In this document: positions 1 to 9,502 of the stretch, piece after piece | Layout of the letters: the number at the start of each line of letters is the position of its first letter | Position numbering within the stretch: the first letter of the stretch is position 1 | Assembly (NCBI RefSeq): GCF_016056305.1 | Contig: NZ_JAECZC010000102.1 | Coordinates: 12,884 to 76,883, forward strand | Direction: 5' to 3' | DNA: 64,000 nucleotides | DNA from: Amazonocrinis nigriterrae CENA67 | Lineage (GTDB): Bacteria; Cyanobacteriota; Cyanobacteriia; Cyanobacteriales; Nostocaceae | Program-made: the position numbers and the translations under genes | The notes under the pieces: model-generated | The model's input: the letters and a program-made list of their open reading frames with translations, nothing else | Databases searched by the model: none | Told to the model about the DNA's origin: nothing

Positions 1-745
1 AACTTAGGTTTAAACGGCTCCATTCATCCCAAACAAAAAAGCCGATACCTATACCGCCTGTCAGCATTTCCACCGCGACGATGACTAACCAAGCAATCCC
101 TAAACTAATTCGCAAACCTGTAAAAATATATGGCAGACTTGCAGGCAAAATAATTTTGATAATCCTTCGCCACTGGGGCATTTCTAGCACCCGTGCGACA
201 TCTAAATAATCTTTGGGAACGCTAGAAACTCCAAGGGCAGTATTGATAATTGTCGGCCACAAGGAGGTAATAAAAATTACAAAAATCGCTGAAGGGTCTG
301 CTAAGTTGAAGATGGCAAGGGCGATGGGTAACCAAGCCAAGGGCGAAACAGGTTTAAAAATCTGAATAATCGGATTGAGAGCTAGCATTGCCGGTTTGGA
401 CATGCCAATCAAAAATCCCACAGGTATTGCCACTACCGCACCTAATAGAAAACCCAGCAATACCCGTCGCAGACTTGCTATTAACAACCAACCAATTCCT
501 AAGTTACCGGGGCCTCGTTGGTAAAACGGGTTTAAGATGTAATCAAGATTCGCAACTAGCGCTTCTGGCGGTGTGGGCATTAATTCATGGTTGGCAAGTG
601 CAACCACCCACCACAGCACTATAATTCCCAAAAAGCCAAGGATAGGCAAGAAGACGACATCCTTGGTAATCACAGGTTTTGTTTTTTTCCAAGCCGCTTG
701 ACTAGCGATCGCTGCGATCGCTACTAAATTTAATTGAAATACCAT
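1..745 (-). CDS. nrtB: Nitrate-type ABC transporter permease (NtrB/NrtB-like), 3' end beyond window
   Basis: Inner-membrane permease of the NitT/TauT class, which moves nitrate, bicarbonate or sulfonates with a periplasmic binding protein and an ATPase. About 248 codons are visible and the C-terminus lies beyond base 1. It shows a cytoplasmic N-terminus, a first membrane segment near residues 28-50, and several more hydrophobic segments. The EAA-type loop that docks the ATPase reads roughly DVARVLEMPQWRRIIKIILP. The wording around GLRISLGIAWLVIVAVEML is typical of the nitrate subfamily, but bicarbonate (CmpB) or another anion cannot be excluded. The ATG at 743-745 is the first good start. No binding-protein gene lies upstream, unlike the usual nrtA-nrtB order. 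Transcription would pass through the riboswitch at 858-1017. Confidence 0.85.
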   Translation of the reverse strand, partial: MVFQLNLVAIAAIASQAAWKKTKPVITKDVVFLPILGFLGIIVLWWVVALANHELMPTPPEALVANLDYILNPFYQRGPGNLGIGWLLIASLRRVLLGFLLGAVVAIPVGFLIGMSKPAMLALNPIIQIFKPVSPLAWLPIALAIFNLADPSAIFVIFITSLWPTIINTALGVSSVPKDYLDVARVLEMPQWRRIIKIILPASLPYIFTGLRISLGIAWLVIVAVEMLTGGIGIGFFVWDEWSRLNLS

Positions 746-775
746 TGCCACCTCAACAGAACTAAGTGCAGGTAC

Positions 776-802
776 AAAAAACCTGAGCAGTACCAGCCTC
801 GG
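776..802 (-). terminator. Possible attenuator hairpin between riboswitch and permease
   Basis: Read on the minus strand, an imperfect stem (CCGAG pairing with CTCAGG, one bulge) is followed by six T residues, about 30 bases before the permease ATG. It could be the expression platform of the upstream riboswitch. The stem is short and a competing antiterminator was not identified, so this is tentative. Confidence 0.35.
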
Positions 803-857
803 ACACTGATGAGATCAGCACATTCTAAAAATGTCGTCTCTTCAGTCTCCTCTCAAT

Positions 858-1017
858 GCCTACGAAGTTAGCTGACGGGCTAGGGCTGAGAGATGCCCCT
901 CTCGAACAGTTATTAGTTATCAGTTATGTCTTCGTAACTTCTAACTTGCTGCGAGATACGCCCCATAATTTGGTTCCTCCGCTCCAGCGTTACGCACTGT
1001 GATGCGCCGGATTAGGC
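858..1017 (-). promoter_or_regulatory. c-di-AMP riboswitch (ydaO/yuaA class)
   Basis: On the minus strand the leader carries the hallmarks of this class. The P1 stem is GCCUA (1013-1017) pairing with UAGGC (858-862). The core GGAGGAACCAAATTATGGGG is present, followed by CGTATCTCGC. The highly conserved 3' core CCCGTCAGCTAACTTCGTAG occupies about 861-880. A variable AT-rich helix arm lies between. Known members bind cyclic di-AMP and usually switch off transporters or cell-wall genes. It sits about 110 bases upstream of the nitrate-type permease. Confidence 0.85.
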
Positions 1018-1577
1018 TGACTTACTCTGAACATATACTTTAAGGAAATCTAACAAATAAATTATTTTGCTTCAAGTTGTTGACCGATCAATGTTGATAG
1101 TCTGTAACCAAAAATTACAATAGGCTATTTTGTTTGCAAGTTCCAAAAATTATATGTTCCCTGTCTATACCATAGCATTGTTGGTCGGTAAATACATCTG
1201 TCTTATGATAAATGTTGTTTATTTAAATACCAAGTCCAAGCGCTGCTCGTTAATTTTCTGTAATAAATAAAATTTATACTTGATGTGCTTTTATCAGTTC
1301 AATTCTTGCACTGCAAGCTCAACAGCATTTTTAAATCAAGCTCTAATGCTGTTAATTATATGACTTTTATGTAAATTTTGGTAATATATTATACATAGTA
1401 AATTAACTTCACGGTTAAAAAAGCCAGCAAATAAGCTGAGCAGTGGTAACATAACATCTCCAATCTATTTCTTTTGGTAGGTGAAGCTTATGAATTTTTT
1501 TGGTATGAAGACCCGGCAATCGCTAAACTAATTGCATATGGCGTTTACTCATCTATCTGTTAGCAGAATTTAACATC
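1018..1577. other. Intergenic region between riboswitch and histidine kinase
   Basis: AT-rich divergent intergenic region of 560 bases. It must contain the promoter of the riboswitch-controlled transcript (leftward) and of the kinase (rightward). A 13-codon frame starts with ATG at 1490 and could be a leader peptide, but nothing supports translation. No repeat or RNA gene is seen. Confidence 0.5.
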
Positions 1578-2885
1578 ATGGATTTTAGTCAGGTACTTGC
1601 TGAAAAAACTGATACCATCTTGTATAAATGGGTGATAGCAGTTCGCAAAGATAGGCGGATTGAAAGTGCTGATGACCTATCTTACACAGCGATACGAAAT
1701 CATATCCCTGATGTATTGAAAGCGATGGTAACGGTGCTTTCCAAATCTGAGGATAGTGATGTTAAATCCATAGTGATTGCTAGTTTACAGCATGGAGTGC
1801 TGCGGGCTGAACAAGGCTTTGATCCAGCAGAAATTGCCAGAGAATATCATTTGTTGCGAACGATAATATTTGAGGTTATAGAAACAGATTTATTGCAGAG
1901 AACACCTTTAAGTATCATTCGTTCTATGCGTTTGATTGATGCTGTAATTGATGAAGCGATCGCTCGGTGTTTTAACAGTTATGTTGATGAGCGGTTGCGA
2001 GAATTACAATATCTGTATACATCACTAACAGTGCATAATGAGGAACTCACTCGCTTAGTGAGCGCGAATCAAGAGTATCTTTCACAACTAGCTCATGATT
2101 TGAAACATCCTTTAACTTCTATTATTGGTTATTCAGATTTGTTTTTACGCCAACAACGACAGAGAACTGAGGTAAAAGACGCTAATATCAATCTAGAACA
2201 TATTGAGCGCGTGCTACGCAATGGTAGACAGTTACTACGAATAATTAATGATGTACTGGAAATTTCTCGTTTTGATGCTGGACAAATCAAACTTCAACTC
2301 GCACCGACGAATGTACGCGTATTAATCAACAATGTGTGCGAAATGTTAGAACCTTCGGCTATAACTAAAAAATTACAAATCATTGTAAATTGCGATCGCG
2401 CTCCGGAAGAAGTATTCACAGATGGCTTGCAATTACAACAAATTGTCACAAATCTTATTAGTAATGCCATTCGCTACACTGAGTCGGGAACTATTACTAT
2501 AGTGTGTCAGATGTTGGACAATGATAAAGCAGCGATCGCTCCCATGTTGTCCACAAGTGATTTTCTCAAAGAAAATCTTTTTTCTCTCAATGGAGAAAAT
2601 CTGGCAATAGTTCCAGATAAGGCATTAGGTAACAGTAAGTATTTTGCGATCGTAATTTCTGACACTGGAATTGGCATTGCACCAGAAGACCAAACGCGGA
2701 TATTTGAACCTTACTTTCGTGCTAATTCTAGCGATCAACCACCTCTTCCAGATAGCACAGGATTAGGATTAGCAATAGTTTACCGCTTGGTGAAACTATT
2801 GCAAGGGCAAATTAACTTAATTTCTCAAGTGGGGGTTGGTTCCACTTTCATTGTCACCTTACCTTTGCAATTGGAAATAAGCTAA
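1578..2885 (+). CDS. Sensor histidine kinase with RsbRD-like N-terminal domain
   Basis: Cytoplasmic two-component kinase of 435 residues with no membrane segment. Residues 1-150 are helical and resemble the RsbRD N-terminal (RsbT co-antagonist) globin-like sensor fold. A short coiled stretch leads to the dimerisation domain with the phospho-acceptor H173 in AHDLKHPLTS. The ATPase domain shows the N box (NLISNAIRYT), the G1 box (DTGIGIAP) and the G2 box (STGLGLAIV). The ATG at 1578 gives a full-length start. No response regulator gene is adjacent, so it is an orphan kinase, and its signal is unknown. Confidence 0.85.
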   Translation: MDFSQVLAEKTDTILYKWVIAVRKDRRIESADDLSYTAIRNHIPDVLKAMVTVLSKSEDSDVKSIVIASLQHGVLRAEQGFDPAEIAREYHLLRTIIFEVIETDLLQRTPLSIIRSMRLIDAVIDEAIARCFNSYVDERLRELQYLYTSLTVHNEELTRLVSANQEYLSQLAHDLKHPLTSIIGYSDLFLRQQRQRTEVKDANINLEHIERVLRNGRQLLRIINDVLEISRFDAGQIKLQLAPTNVRVLINNVCEMLEPSAITKKLQIIVNCDRAPEEVFTDGLQLQQIVTNLISNAIRYTESGTITIVCQMLDNDKAAIAPMLSTSDFLKENLFSLNGENLAIVPDKALGNSKYFAIVISDTGIGIAPEDQTRIFEPYFRANSSDQPPLPDSTGLGLAIVYRLVKLLQGQINLISQVGVGSTFIVTLPLQLEIS

Positions 2886-2890
2886 TTTGC

Positions 2891-3121
2891 TGTCAGTTGT
2901 TAGTTGTTAGTTGTTAGTTGTCAGTGGTCAGTTTTCATTTGCTACTAATATCATGTCCGCTTGATTAGTTATCAAACACACGCTTACCCTACCCCATAAA
3001 AGCTACGCTTTGTTTCCCCTCCCCGTGTACGGGGAGGGGTTAGGGGTGGGGTGCAATGACTTTGGGAATCGTAACTAATTAACCGGACATAATATAACAA
3101 CTAACCACTGACCACTGACCA
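2891..3121. repeat. STRR heptad repeats and GC-rich palindrome between convergent genes
   Basis: The kinase and rnc genes converge here. Heptad-type repeats (TTAGTTG/TCAGTTG units) at 2891-2932 face an inverted set (ACTGACC units) at 3097-3121. Between them, near 3017-3055, is a C-rich/G-rich palindrome (CCCTCCCCGTGTACGGGG) that occurs in many cyanobacterial intergenic regions. The inverted arrangement could fold and act as a bidirectional terminator. Confidence 0.7.
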
Positions 3122-3123
3122 TT

Positions 3124-4284
3124 CTATAACAAACCTTGTTTTTTCAACTTAGCTAACGCATCTTCTGCCGCTGCTTTTTCAGCATCTTTTTTGTTGCGTC
3201 CCTTACCTTCTCCGTAATTTTTTTCGTTGACAAATACTCTAGCTATGAACTCTGGCGCGTGAGACAAACCGCCTACTTGTTCTGTGACATATTTGGGGGG
3301 ATTTGTTGTCACATTGCGTTGCACCCATTCCTGAAAACGATTTTTTGAGTCTACCTTAGAACGAGACACAACCATTTGTTCAGGTACAGAATCAAACAAC
3401 GGTTCTATCATTGCGCGAACTGCTTCAATATTTGCATCGTTATCTAAATAATAAGCACCAACCACTGCTTCAAAAGTACTGCTAAGTAAATTAGGATTTT
3501 GGAAGCCGCCGTCTAGAATTGCTCCTTTTCCTAAGCGCATTCTGAAATCTAAACCTACTTCAATAGCAAATTTTGCCAGTTGCTTTTCATCTACTAACGC
3601 AGAACGGCGACGAGTTAATTCATCTTCTCCTCTTTCTGGGTGAAGACGATAGAGATACTCACCACTTAAGAAATTCAGCAAAGCATCACCGAGAAATTCT
3701 AAGCGTTCATTGTGTTCACCCTCTCCGGGGTTCTCATGAACATAAGAACGGTGAGTAAGCGCACGGCGCAAAAGTTTTTCATCACGGAATATCAACAATT
3801 TGTGTATATCTGCCAACTTCTCTCTAATGCGGGCTTCTTCAACTTGCTGAGGAGAAAGCATTTCTAGGACTTCTTGCTTTTGTTTTTCTACAATATCTGC
3901 CTCTGATGCTGAAATAGCTTTGAGAAGTCGAACAATGCTATCAAGTGCGCGATAAGTGTCATCAGTAGAGAAGCGCTTTTCATGGGCCCATTTGTGGCGA
4001 AAGTCGAGGATTTCACTTGCTAGACGACGTTTAGGGTAATCCAATTTTTTTCTAAATACTTGATCCCACTGCCTTGTCATTACTTTTAGCAAGGCAGAAA
4101 TATCTTCACGCAAAACATCTTCTACGTTACGGTTGAGGTTTGGTTCATCTGATAGACATGATTTAGCAGTTTTCAGCCAGTCCTCTTTATAAATTGCCTG
4201 CATTTCTCTTTGAAAATATGGGTATAAACCTTGACAAAGTATCTCTAGAGATATGCGAACTCTTTCGTGATTGCTAATAGCCAT
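3124..4284 (-). CDS. rnc: Ribonuclease III with N-terminal HEPN (Swt1-like) domain
   Basis: Double-strand-specific endoribonuclease of 386 residues, against about 225 for ordinary bacterial RNase III. The RNase III domain (about 160-290) has the signature NERLEFLGDAL with both acidic positions and the Asp. The second metal site reads SSTFEAVVGAYYLD: the Glu is kept, but the usual Asp three residues before it is Ser. A double-strand RNA-binding domain fills about 310-386. The extra first 140 residues are helical and contain RHKWAHEKRFSTDDTYRAL, matching the R-x4-H motif and context of Swt1-type HEPN domains, many of which are RNases. No era or lepB neighbour is seen. The RNase III call is firm. 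The HEPN call is by motif only. Confidence 0.85.
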   Translation of the reverse strand: MAISNHERVRISLEILCQGLYPYFQREMQAIYKEDWLKTAKSCLSDEPNLNRNVEDVLREDISALLKVMTRQWDQVFRKKLDYPKRRLASEILDFRHKWAHEKRFSTDDTYRALDSIVRLLKAISASEADIVEKQKQEVLEMLSPQQVEEARIREKLADIHKLLIFRDEKLLRRALTHRSYVHENPGEGEHNERLEFLGDALLNFLSGEYLYRLHPERGEDELTRRRSALVDEKQLAKFAIEVGLDFRMRLGKGAILDGGFQNPNLLSSTFEAVVGAYYLDNDANIEAVRAMIEPLFDSVPEQMVVSRSKVDSKNRFQEWVQRNVTTNPPKYVTEQVGGLSHAPEFIARVFVNEKNYGEGKGRNKKDAEKAAAEDALAKLKKQGLL

Positions 4285-4327
4285 TGTAGTGTTTTGAATT
4301 AGTTGATTATGAATTGATGATTATTTA

Positions 4328-4933
4328 TCACTTATTTTGAGCGATCGCACTATACAAAATTCCTAAAATCTTCTTAACATCCTTAATATAATATTCACTC
4401 AAATCAATGGAAACTACATTGGCTTCAAGCTTCATAAATTGCCAGATAGTACCGATAGTAACAGCACCATATATAGCCTTGATTTGATTTCCACTCCTCT
4501 CATTAAACAACTGAGCGGCTACCATTTCGGCAATACATTGTGCTAAACCAGACCTCAAATTTTCATTTTTACTTTCCACCAAAACAATTACCGGGCTACG
4601 TACAAACAACTGTTCAGAAGAAAGACTTAAAATAAAATCACAAAAGCCATTTAATCCTCGTTGGCTATCAACAGTAAAATCAACTCCAGAAAACAAACTT
4701 ATTTGATAATCAAACTTACGTCGAACTTCTAATAAAATAGGGCTAATTATCATCTCACTACGAGCCTTTTCTGAACTAATAGCCACTGCCAAATCAACAT
4801 TTTCTCTAAGAATAGTAGATAACAAATCACTACATTCTTGTTCCTGTACACTTGCAAACAGTCCCGATGACTCGTGAATAACTAAACCAAAAGAATCAAT
4901 AATTTCTAGGAGCTTAAAATCGCTATAAGCCAT
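4328..4933 (-). CDS. Conserved cyanobacterial protein, possible PD-(D/E)XK nuclease fold
   Basis: Unrecognised cytoplasmic protein of 201 residues. Around residues 95-130 an Asp (GFCDFIL) is followed by a hydrophobic strand ending in ESKNE and then a helix with Gln (LAQCIAEM). This D...ExK arrangement resembles the core of PD-(D/E)XK nucleases. The stop lies 43 bases from the start of rnc and the genes share a strand, so the two could be co-transcribed. Catalysis is inference from spacing alone. Confidence 0.6.
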   Translation of the reverse strand: MAYSDFKLLEIIDSFGLVIHESSGLFASVQEQECSDLLSTILRENVDLAVAISSEKARSEMIISPILLEVRRKFDYQISLFSGVDFTVDSQRGLNGFCDFILSLSSEQLFVRSPVIVLVESKNENLRSGLAQCIAEMVAAQLFNERSGNQIKAIYGAVTIGTIWQFMKLEANVVSIDLSEYYIKDVKKILGILYSAIAQNK

Positions 4934-5012
4934 AATGAGTCTGATTTACAGTCAAACTTATTGATCGTCACTCTTAAACCCTATTGGTGAATGTGAATCG
5001 TCATAGTAAAGT

Positions 5013-5600
5013 TTAATAATTAACTTTGGGTGGAAATACCTTATTTAAATCGAGAGATAAATCAGGAAAGCGAGGCAATGATATAACTTGATTGGGCAAA
5101 AAAATCCGTTTATTTATATATCCATATTTATCTTGTTTATCCTGATAAGGTTCGCTGTAACATTCCAAATGATTATCAAATAAATGAAATATCCAATAAT
5201 CAGAAATACCTGCTTTGGCATAAAGAGGTATTTTGACATTTCGGTCATAATCTAAAGAAGAATCAGATACTTCAATGACCAGCAACACATCACTAGGTTG
5301 AGGATGACCAGCAAAATAATCATCAGCACGGTTTTTAACAATAGCAAAATCTGGTTCAGGTTCGCTGTTAGGGGGTAAAGTAATCGGGGCTTGAGATTGC
5401 AGAGTCGCCCTGTCTCCTACAATTTTTGGTAGTTCCTTCCACAATTTTCGTAAACAAGTTTCATGGGCTGTACCTTTTGATACCATTTCAATTATTTCTC
5501 CATTAATTAATTGAAGATGATCATCTTCATGGAAAAAGCCTAATTCTATGAGTTTGTGGTATTCCGCTATTGTGAAGCGTTTAGCCTGAATAATACTCAT
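5013..5600 (-). CDS. Uma2 family (DUF820) endonuclease-like protein
   Basis: A 195-residue member of the Uma2/DUF820 family, which is strongly expanded in cyanobacteria and has a restriction-endonuclease-like fold. Recognisable parts are the N-terminal FTIAEYHKLIELGFF, LINGEIIEM, the acidic EPEPDFAIV strand and the second active-site strand VLLVIEVSDSSLDYDR followed by K. The biological role of the family is unknown. It is a single gene with its own start ATG at 5600. Confidence 0.85.
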   Translation of the reverse strand: MSIIQAKRFTIAEYHKLIELGFFHEDDHLQLINGEIIEMVSKGTAHETCLRKLWKELPKIVGDRATLQSQAPITLPPNSEPEPDFAIVKNRADDYFAGHPQPSDVLLVIEVSDSSLDYDRNVKIPLYAKAGISDYWIFHLFDNHLECYSEPYQDKQDKYGYINKRIFLPNQVISLPRFPDLSLDLNKVFPPKVNY

Positions 5601-5857
5601 AATCTTGCTCCTGAAAGAAAACGTAACGCCCTGACTCTTACAACACTTATTGTGATTTACCTACACTGTACCTTCATGTCAGTGTGGGCTTCCTACCCAA
5701 CAGATAGCGCAGCAGTAGATTTATTGCGTCCTCTAAAGCCCCTTCTATAATTTTTCCCCTTTCAACCCAGTACCCAGTCCCTAATCACCAGTCCCTTTGA
5801 CGCTAAATGTGCCAAAAATTGATATGCTAAAGACCGAGACTAACCATTTTGTAAACA

Positions 5858-7885
5858 ATGCCTGCGCCCACTTTCAACCCCACGATCGCCTCCTTTCCCT
5901 TAACAGCCGTAGTCGGTCAAGAAGCAATTAAATTAGCCTTGCTGTTAGCAGCGGTCGATCCAGGTTTGGGAGGAGTAGCGATCGCCGGTCGTCGCGGTAC
6001 GGCAAAATCTGTAATGGCTCGTGCTATCCACGCCCTTATACCACCCATCGAAGTGGTCAAAGGCTCCATTTGCAACTGCGACCCAAGCCACCCAGAAGAC
6101 TGGGATGATCTACTTGCAGCAGAATACGCAGATAAGAATATTCAAGATGTCCCCACTGCAATCATCCCCGCGCCTTTTGTGCAAATTCCTTTGGGTGTGA
6201 CAGAAGACCGACTTCTAGGTTCTGTAGATGTGGAACAGTCGGTGAAGCAAGGAGACACCATTTTTCAGCCTGGGTTACTCGCCACAGCTAACCGCGGCGT
6301 GCTGTATGTCGATGAAATTAATTTACTAGACGACCAAATCTCAAATCAACTGTTAACAGTATTATCTGAAGGACGCAACCAAATTGAGCGGGAGGGAATT
6401 AGTTTTCAGCATCCCTGTAAACCCCTATTTATTGCCACTTATAACCCAGAAGAAGGAGCATTACGAGAGCATTTACTAGATAGAATTGCCATCGCCCTTT
6501 CCGCTGACGGTGTACTCGGCTTAGATCAAAGAGTAGCAGCAGTAGAGAGTGCGATCGCTTTCTCCAAGTCTCCCCAGGAGTTCCTACAGCAATACAACGA
6601 AGACTTAGACGCCCTGAAAACTCAAATTATCTTGGCACGGGAATGGCTCAAAGAAGTCACCATCACCCACGACCAAATTGCCTACCTAGTAAACGAAGCA
6701 ATTCGCGGCGGCGTTCAAGGACACCGCGCGGAGTTATTCGCCGTGCGGGTTGCGAAGGCGGCTGCGGCTTTGGAAGGACGAACAACAGTCAACGCCGAAG
6801 ATTTGCGCCGTGCAGTGGAATTGGTAATTGTACCACGAGCCACCATCGTCCAGACACCCCCACCCGACCAACCGCCGCCACCGCCGCCACCACCGCCACC
6901 CCAAAATCAAGAAGAACCGCCAGACGAGTCAGAACAGGAAGAACAAGAAGAACAAGAAGAAAATCAACAGCAAGAACCACCAAGTATTCCAGAAGAATTT
7001 ATCTTTGACCCAGAAGGGGTAATCCTTGATGACAGTGTGCTTTATTTTGCTCAGATGGCAAAACGGCAAGGTAAATCTGGCAGCCGCAGCATCATCTTTT
7101 CCGAAGACCGGGGGCGCTATATTAAGCCGATGTTGCCCAAAGGGAAAGTGCGCCGCATAGCCGTAGATGCCACATTAAGGTCTGCCGCTCCGTATCAAAA
7201 AGCACGGCGGGAGAGACAACCAAATAGAAAAGTGATTGTTGAGCAAGGTGACATTCGCTCGAAGCGTCTAGTACGCAAAGCCGGAGCCTTGGTAGTATTT
7301 GTGGTAGATGCTTCTGGTTCCATGGCTTTAAACCGGATGCAGTCGGCTAAAGGTGCCGTCATGCAACTTTTAACCGAAGCATATCAAAATCGTGACCAAG
7401 TAGCTTTGATTCCCTTCCGGGGAGAACAAGCAGAGGTATTATTACCGCCAACACGTTCCATTGCCTTAGCACGTAACCGTTTGGAAAGATTGCCCTGTGG
7501 AGGAGGTTCGCCGCTAGCACATGGTTTAACCCAAGCTGTGCGCGTCGGCTTAAATGCCCAAATGAGTGGAGATATTGGGCAAGTTGTGATTGTAGCGATA
7601 ACCGATGGGCGGGGTAATATTCCCTTAGCGCGTTCTTTGGGTGAACAACTAGAACCAGGAGAAAAACCAGATATCAAAGCGGAATTGTTAGAAATTGCTG
7701 CCAGAATTCGAGGCTTGGGAATGCAACTATTAGTAATTGACACAGAAAGTAAATTTGTGTCTACCGGCTTTGCTAAAGAATTATCGCAAACAGCGGCAGG
7801 CAAGTATTATCATTTACCAAAAGCGACCGATCAAGCAATTGCTGCCATGACCAGAGGTGCGATCGCTGATTTAAAATCTCGGTAG
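5858..7885 (+). CDS. chlD: Magnesium chelatase subunit D
   Basis: ChlD works with ChlI and ChlH to insert Mg2+ into protoporphyrin IX, the first committed step of chlorophyll synthesis. At 675 residues it has the usual length. Residues 1-330 form an AAA+ domain with a P-loop-like GRRGTAKS and [12 protein letters not shown] proline run and an acidic Glu/Gln-rich linker occupy about 335-385. A C-terminal von Willebrand A domain carries the MIDAS motif DASGSMA. The ATG at 5858 gives the conserved start. It is monocistronic, with STRR repeats downstream. Confidence 0.95.
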   Translation: MPAPTFNPTIASFPLTAVVGQEAIKLALLLAAVDPGLGGVAIAGRRGTAKSVMARAIHALIPPIEVVKGSICNCDPSHPEDWDDLLAAEYADKNIQDVPTAIIPAPFVQIPLGVTEDRLLGSVDVEQSVKQGDTIFQPGLLATANRGVLYVDEINLLDDQISNQLLTVLSEGRNQIEREGISFQHPCKPLFIATYNPEEGALREHLLDRIAIALSADGVLGLDQRVAAVESAIAFSKSPQEFLQQYNEDLDALKTQIILAREWLKEVTITHDQIAYLVNEAIRGGVQGHRAELFAVRVAKAAAALEGRTTVNAEDLRRAVELVIVPRATIVQTPPPDQPPPPPPPPPPQNQEEPPDESEQEEQEEQEENQQQEPPSIPEEFIFDPEGVILDDSVLYFAQMAKRQGKSGSRSIIFSEDRGRYIKPMLPKGKVRRIAVDATLRSAAPYQKARRERQPNRKVIVEQGDIRSKRLVRKAGALVVFVVDASGSMALNRMQSAKGAVMQLLTEAYQNRDQVALIPFRGEQAEVLLPPTRSIALARNRLERLPCGGGSPLAHGLTQAVRVGLNAQMSGDIGQVVIVAITDGRGNIPLARSLGEQLEPGEKPDIKAELLEIAARIRGLGMQLLVIDTESKFVSTGFAKELSQTAAGKYYHLPKATDQAIAAMTRGAIADLKSR

Positions 7886-7925
7886 TTAAGTAGGTAGGCA
7901 CGAAAAAAGTTAACTAGTGAGGATC

Positions 7926-8078
7926 GTCAGTTGTCAGTTGTCAGTTGTCAGTAGTAAGGGTTTCAGGCATTTTACGTTTCGTAACATAGTCATGTTTATT
8001 TTCACTTACTTACTTAGTCAATAGTCATTTGTCAAAAGTCAGTTGCTTTGTCACTGACGACTGACCACTGACTACTGA
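7926..8078. repeat. Inverted STRR heptad repeats
   Basis: Tandem TTGTCAG units at 7926-7954 face TGACCAC/TGACTAC units at 8052-8078, which run up to the stop codon of the convergent sigma factor gene. The two blocks can pair, like the block at 2891-3121, and may serve as a shared terminator. Confidence 0.7.
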
Positions 8079-8864
8079 CTATGACCCACTTGGCACCACC
8101 TGTGGTTGCAAATAACCCATCAAATCTTGAATTCCCTTTTGCAAATATCGAGTTACTGTCATGGGACTAGTACCAATATTTTTAGCAGCATCCTTGCGAG
8201 AAAGTTCCTTTAAAAATACCATTTCAACTGCCATGCGGGGCTTTTCTTCTAACATACTAATTGCCCCTTGGAGTTGTTGCCGTTCTTCTTCTTGAATTTG
8301 CAAAGCAGTAGAACGAGGACAGGGAAGTGCTTCACCTAAAGTTATTTGGCAATCAACATAATGAACTGCGGTAGCATCTAAACTCAAAGGCATACGATTT
8401 TGAGCTGCTAACTTAGTTTCTTGCCATTCTTGCAGAGATACATTCAGGATGTTGGCAATTTCCGCATCCTTGGGAGTGCGACCCAAAGTCATTGCTAATT
8501 CTTTGCGAATTCTTTGTCCTTCGTTGTACAGTTCTTGCCAACGACGGGGGATTTTTAATAGAGTACTGCGATCGCGTAAAAAATGCAGCATCTCACCGCG
8601 AATATATGGCACAGCAAAGGAACTAAAAGCATATCCTTGGCTGGGATCGAAGCGTTCAATCGCCCTAATTAAACCAAAATAACCGATTTGTTCTAAATCT
8701 TCATAAGGTTCATTACATTGATGGCTGAATTTATGAGCCATCTTCCGCACTAATCCAGTATGTAACTGTACAAGTTTATTACGAAGTTTAATAGAGGGAT
8801 TTTGGTGGTATAAATGCAATAACTCTATACCATCTGCTCGCACAGAGGACTCACTTGTTGCCAT
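8079..8864 (-). CDS. sigF: Group 3 RNA polymerase sigma factor, SigF type
   Basis: Alternative sigma factor of 261 residues with regions 2, 3 and 4. Region 2 contains EDLEQIGYFGLIRAIERFDPSQG and FSSFAVPYIRGEM. Region 4 ends with a helix-turn-helix around KDAAKNIGTSPMTVTRYLQKG. The length and the region 2 wording match the cyanobacterial SigF family, which controls motility, pili and stress genes. The closely related SigJ paralogue cannot be excluded. No anti-sigma factor gene is adjacent. Confidence 0.8.
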   Translation of the reverse strand: MATSESSVRADGIELLHLYHQNPSIKLRNKLVQLHTGLVRKMAHKFSHQCNEPYEDLEQIGYFGLIRAIERFDPSQGYAFSSFAVPYIRGEMLHFLRDRSTLLKIPRRWQELYNEGQRIRKELAMTLGRTPKDAEIANILNVSLQEWQETKLAAQNRMPLSLDATAVHYVDCQITLGEALPCPRSTALQIQEEERQQLQGAISMLEEKPRMAVEMVFLKELSRKDAAKNIGTSPMTVTRYLQKGIQDLMGYLQPQVVPSGS

Positions 8865-9502
8865 ATCAATTCCTTTGTTGTAACTCCTTTTCCTGAAAGA
8901 ATGGAGTTGCGTATATTGCTTTCAAAGCTGTCATTATTTTCCTTAGTTGCAGATGATTAAGCTATGGTTATTTCACTGAACTTACGCGAGTACCTATTTT
9001 GGCGTTCAGTATTTACACGCATGATTTCGCTTACTTAACTGTTGCGAGTTATTTTAATTTTCTCTACCACAATTTAGCGCAGTATAATGTTGATTTTTTG
9101 CAACAAAAGCTAGCTATTTATGCTGAAAAATGCATAAGTTTCTTAACAGTCATTTGCCATACTGAGTGCAACGGAGATTGATACTGTATTAATACCTAAA
9201 GAAGCTGAACAATCTGATTTTTGGCATTGCTGAATCAAGGGATGATTTAGCAAATTATAAAACCTCTCCCCCTGCCTCCTCTGCCTCAAGAGCCTCCCCT
9301 GCCTGCCTAAATTCATCCCCCTGTTCTGCAACGCCTCATTTTTAAGTTGAGTATTGAGGGATATTTCCAGACAATCAAAGAGGTAATAGCGGGGTTCTGG
9401 CTTTTTACGTGCATTCTTTCGCTAGTTGACATCCCTGGCAGCTAGTCACAAATATTGGTAAAAATGGGAATAAACACGATGTTCACTTGAAAAAACTTCA
9501 AT
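8865..9502. other. Intergenic region upstream of sigF and the Bax inhibitor gene
   Basis: 638 bases between divergent genes. No convincing gene is present. A stretch at about 9220-9345 includes GGCATTGCTGAATCAAGGGA and C-rich runs that resemble edges of old cyanobacterial insertion-sequence or repeat scars, but no transposase or inverted repeat pair is visible. Confidence 0.4.

Noticed and set aside
388-624. Plus-strand frame over the ABC permease
   Set aside because: It is antisense to a clear permease and shows no family features.
1490-1531. 13-codon frame upstream of the histidine kinase
   Set aside because: Possible leader peptide, but no RBS evidence or regulatory hairpins around it.
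2891-3121. CRISPR array
   Set aside because: Repeats are 7-base tandem units with no spacers; none of the repeat blocks in the window has CRISPR geometry.
6643-7022. Alternative frames within chlD (proline/glutamate linker)
   Set aside because: Products of the low-complexity GC-rich linker read in other frames.
8999-9181. 60-codon plus-strand frame
   Set aside because: Starts with TTG, no ribosome site, no recognisable protein, in an AT-rich spacer.
9143-9345. Insertion-sequence-like segment
   Set aside because: Motif GGCATTGCTGAATC resembles IS edges but there is no transposase or paired terminal repeat.
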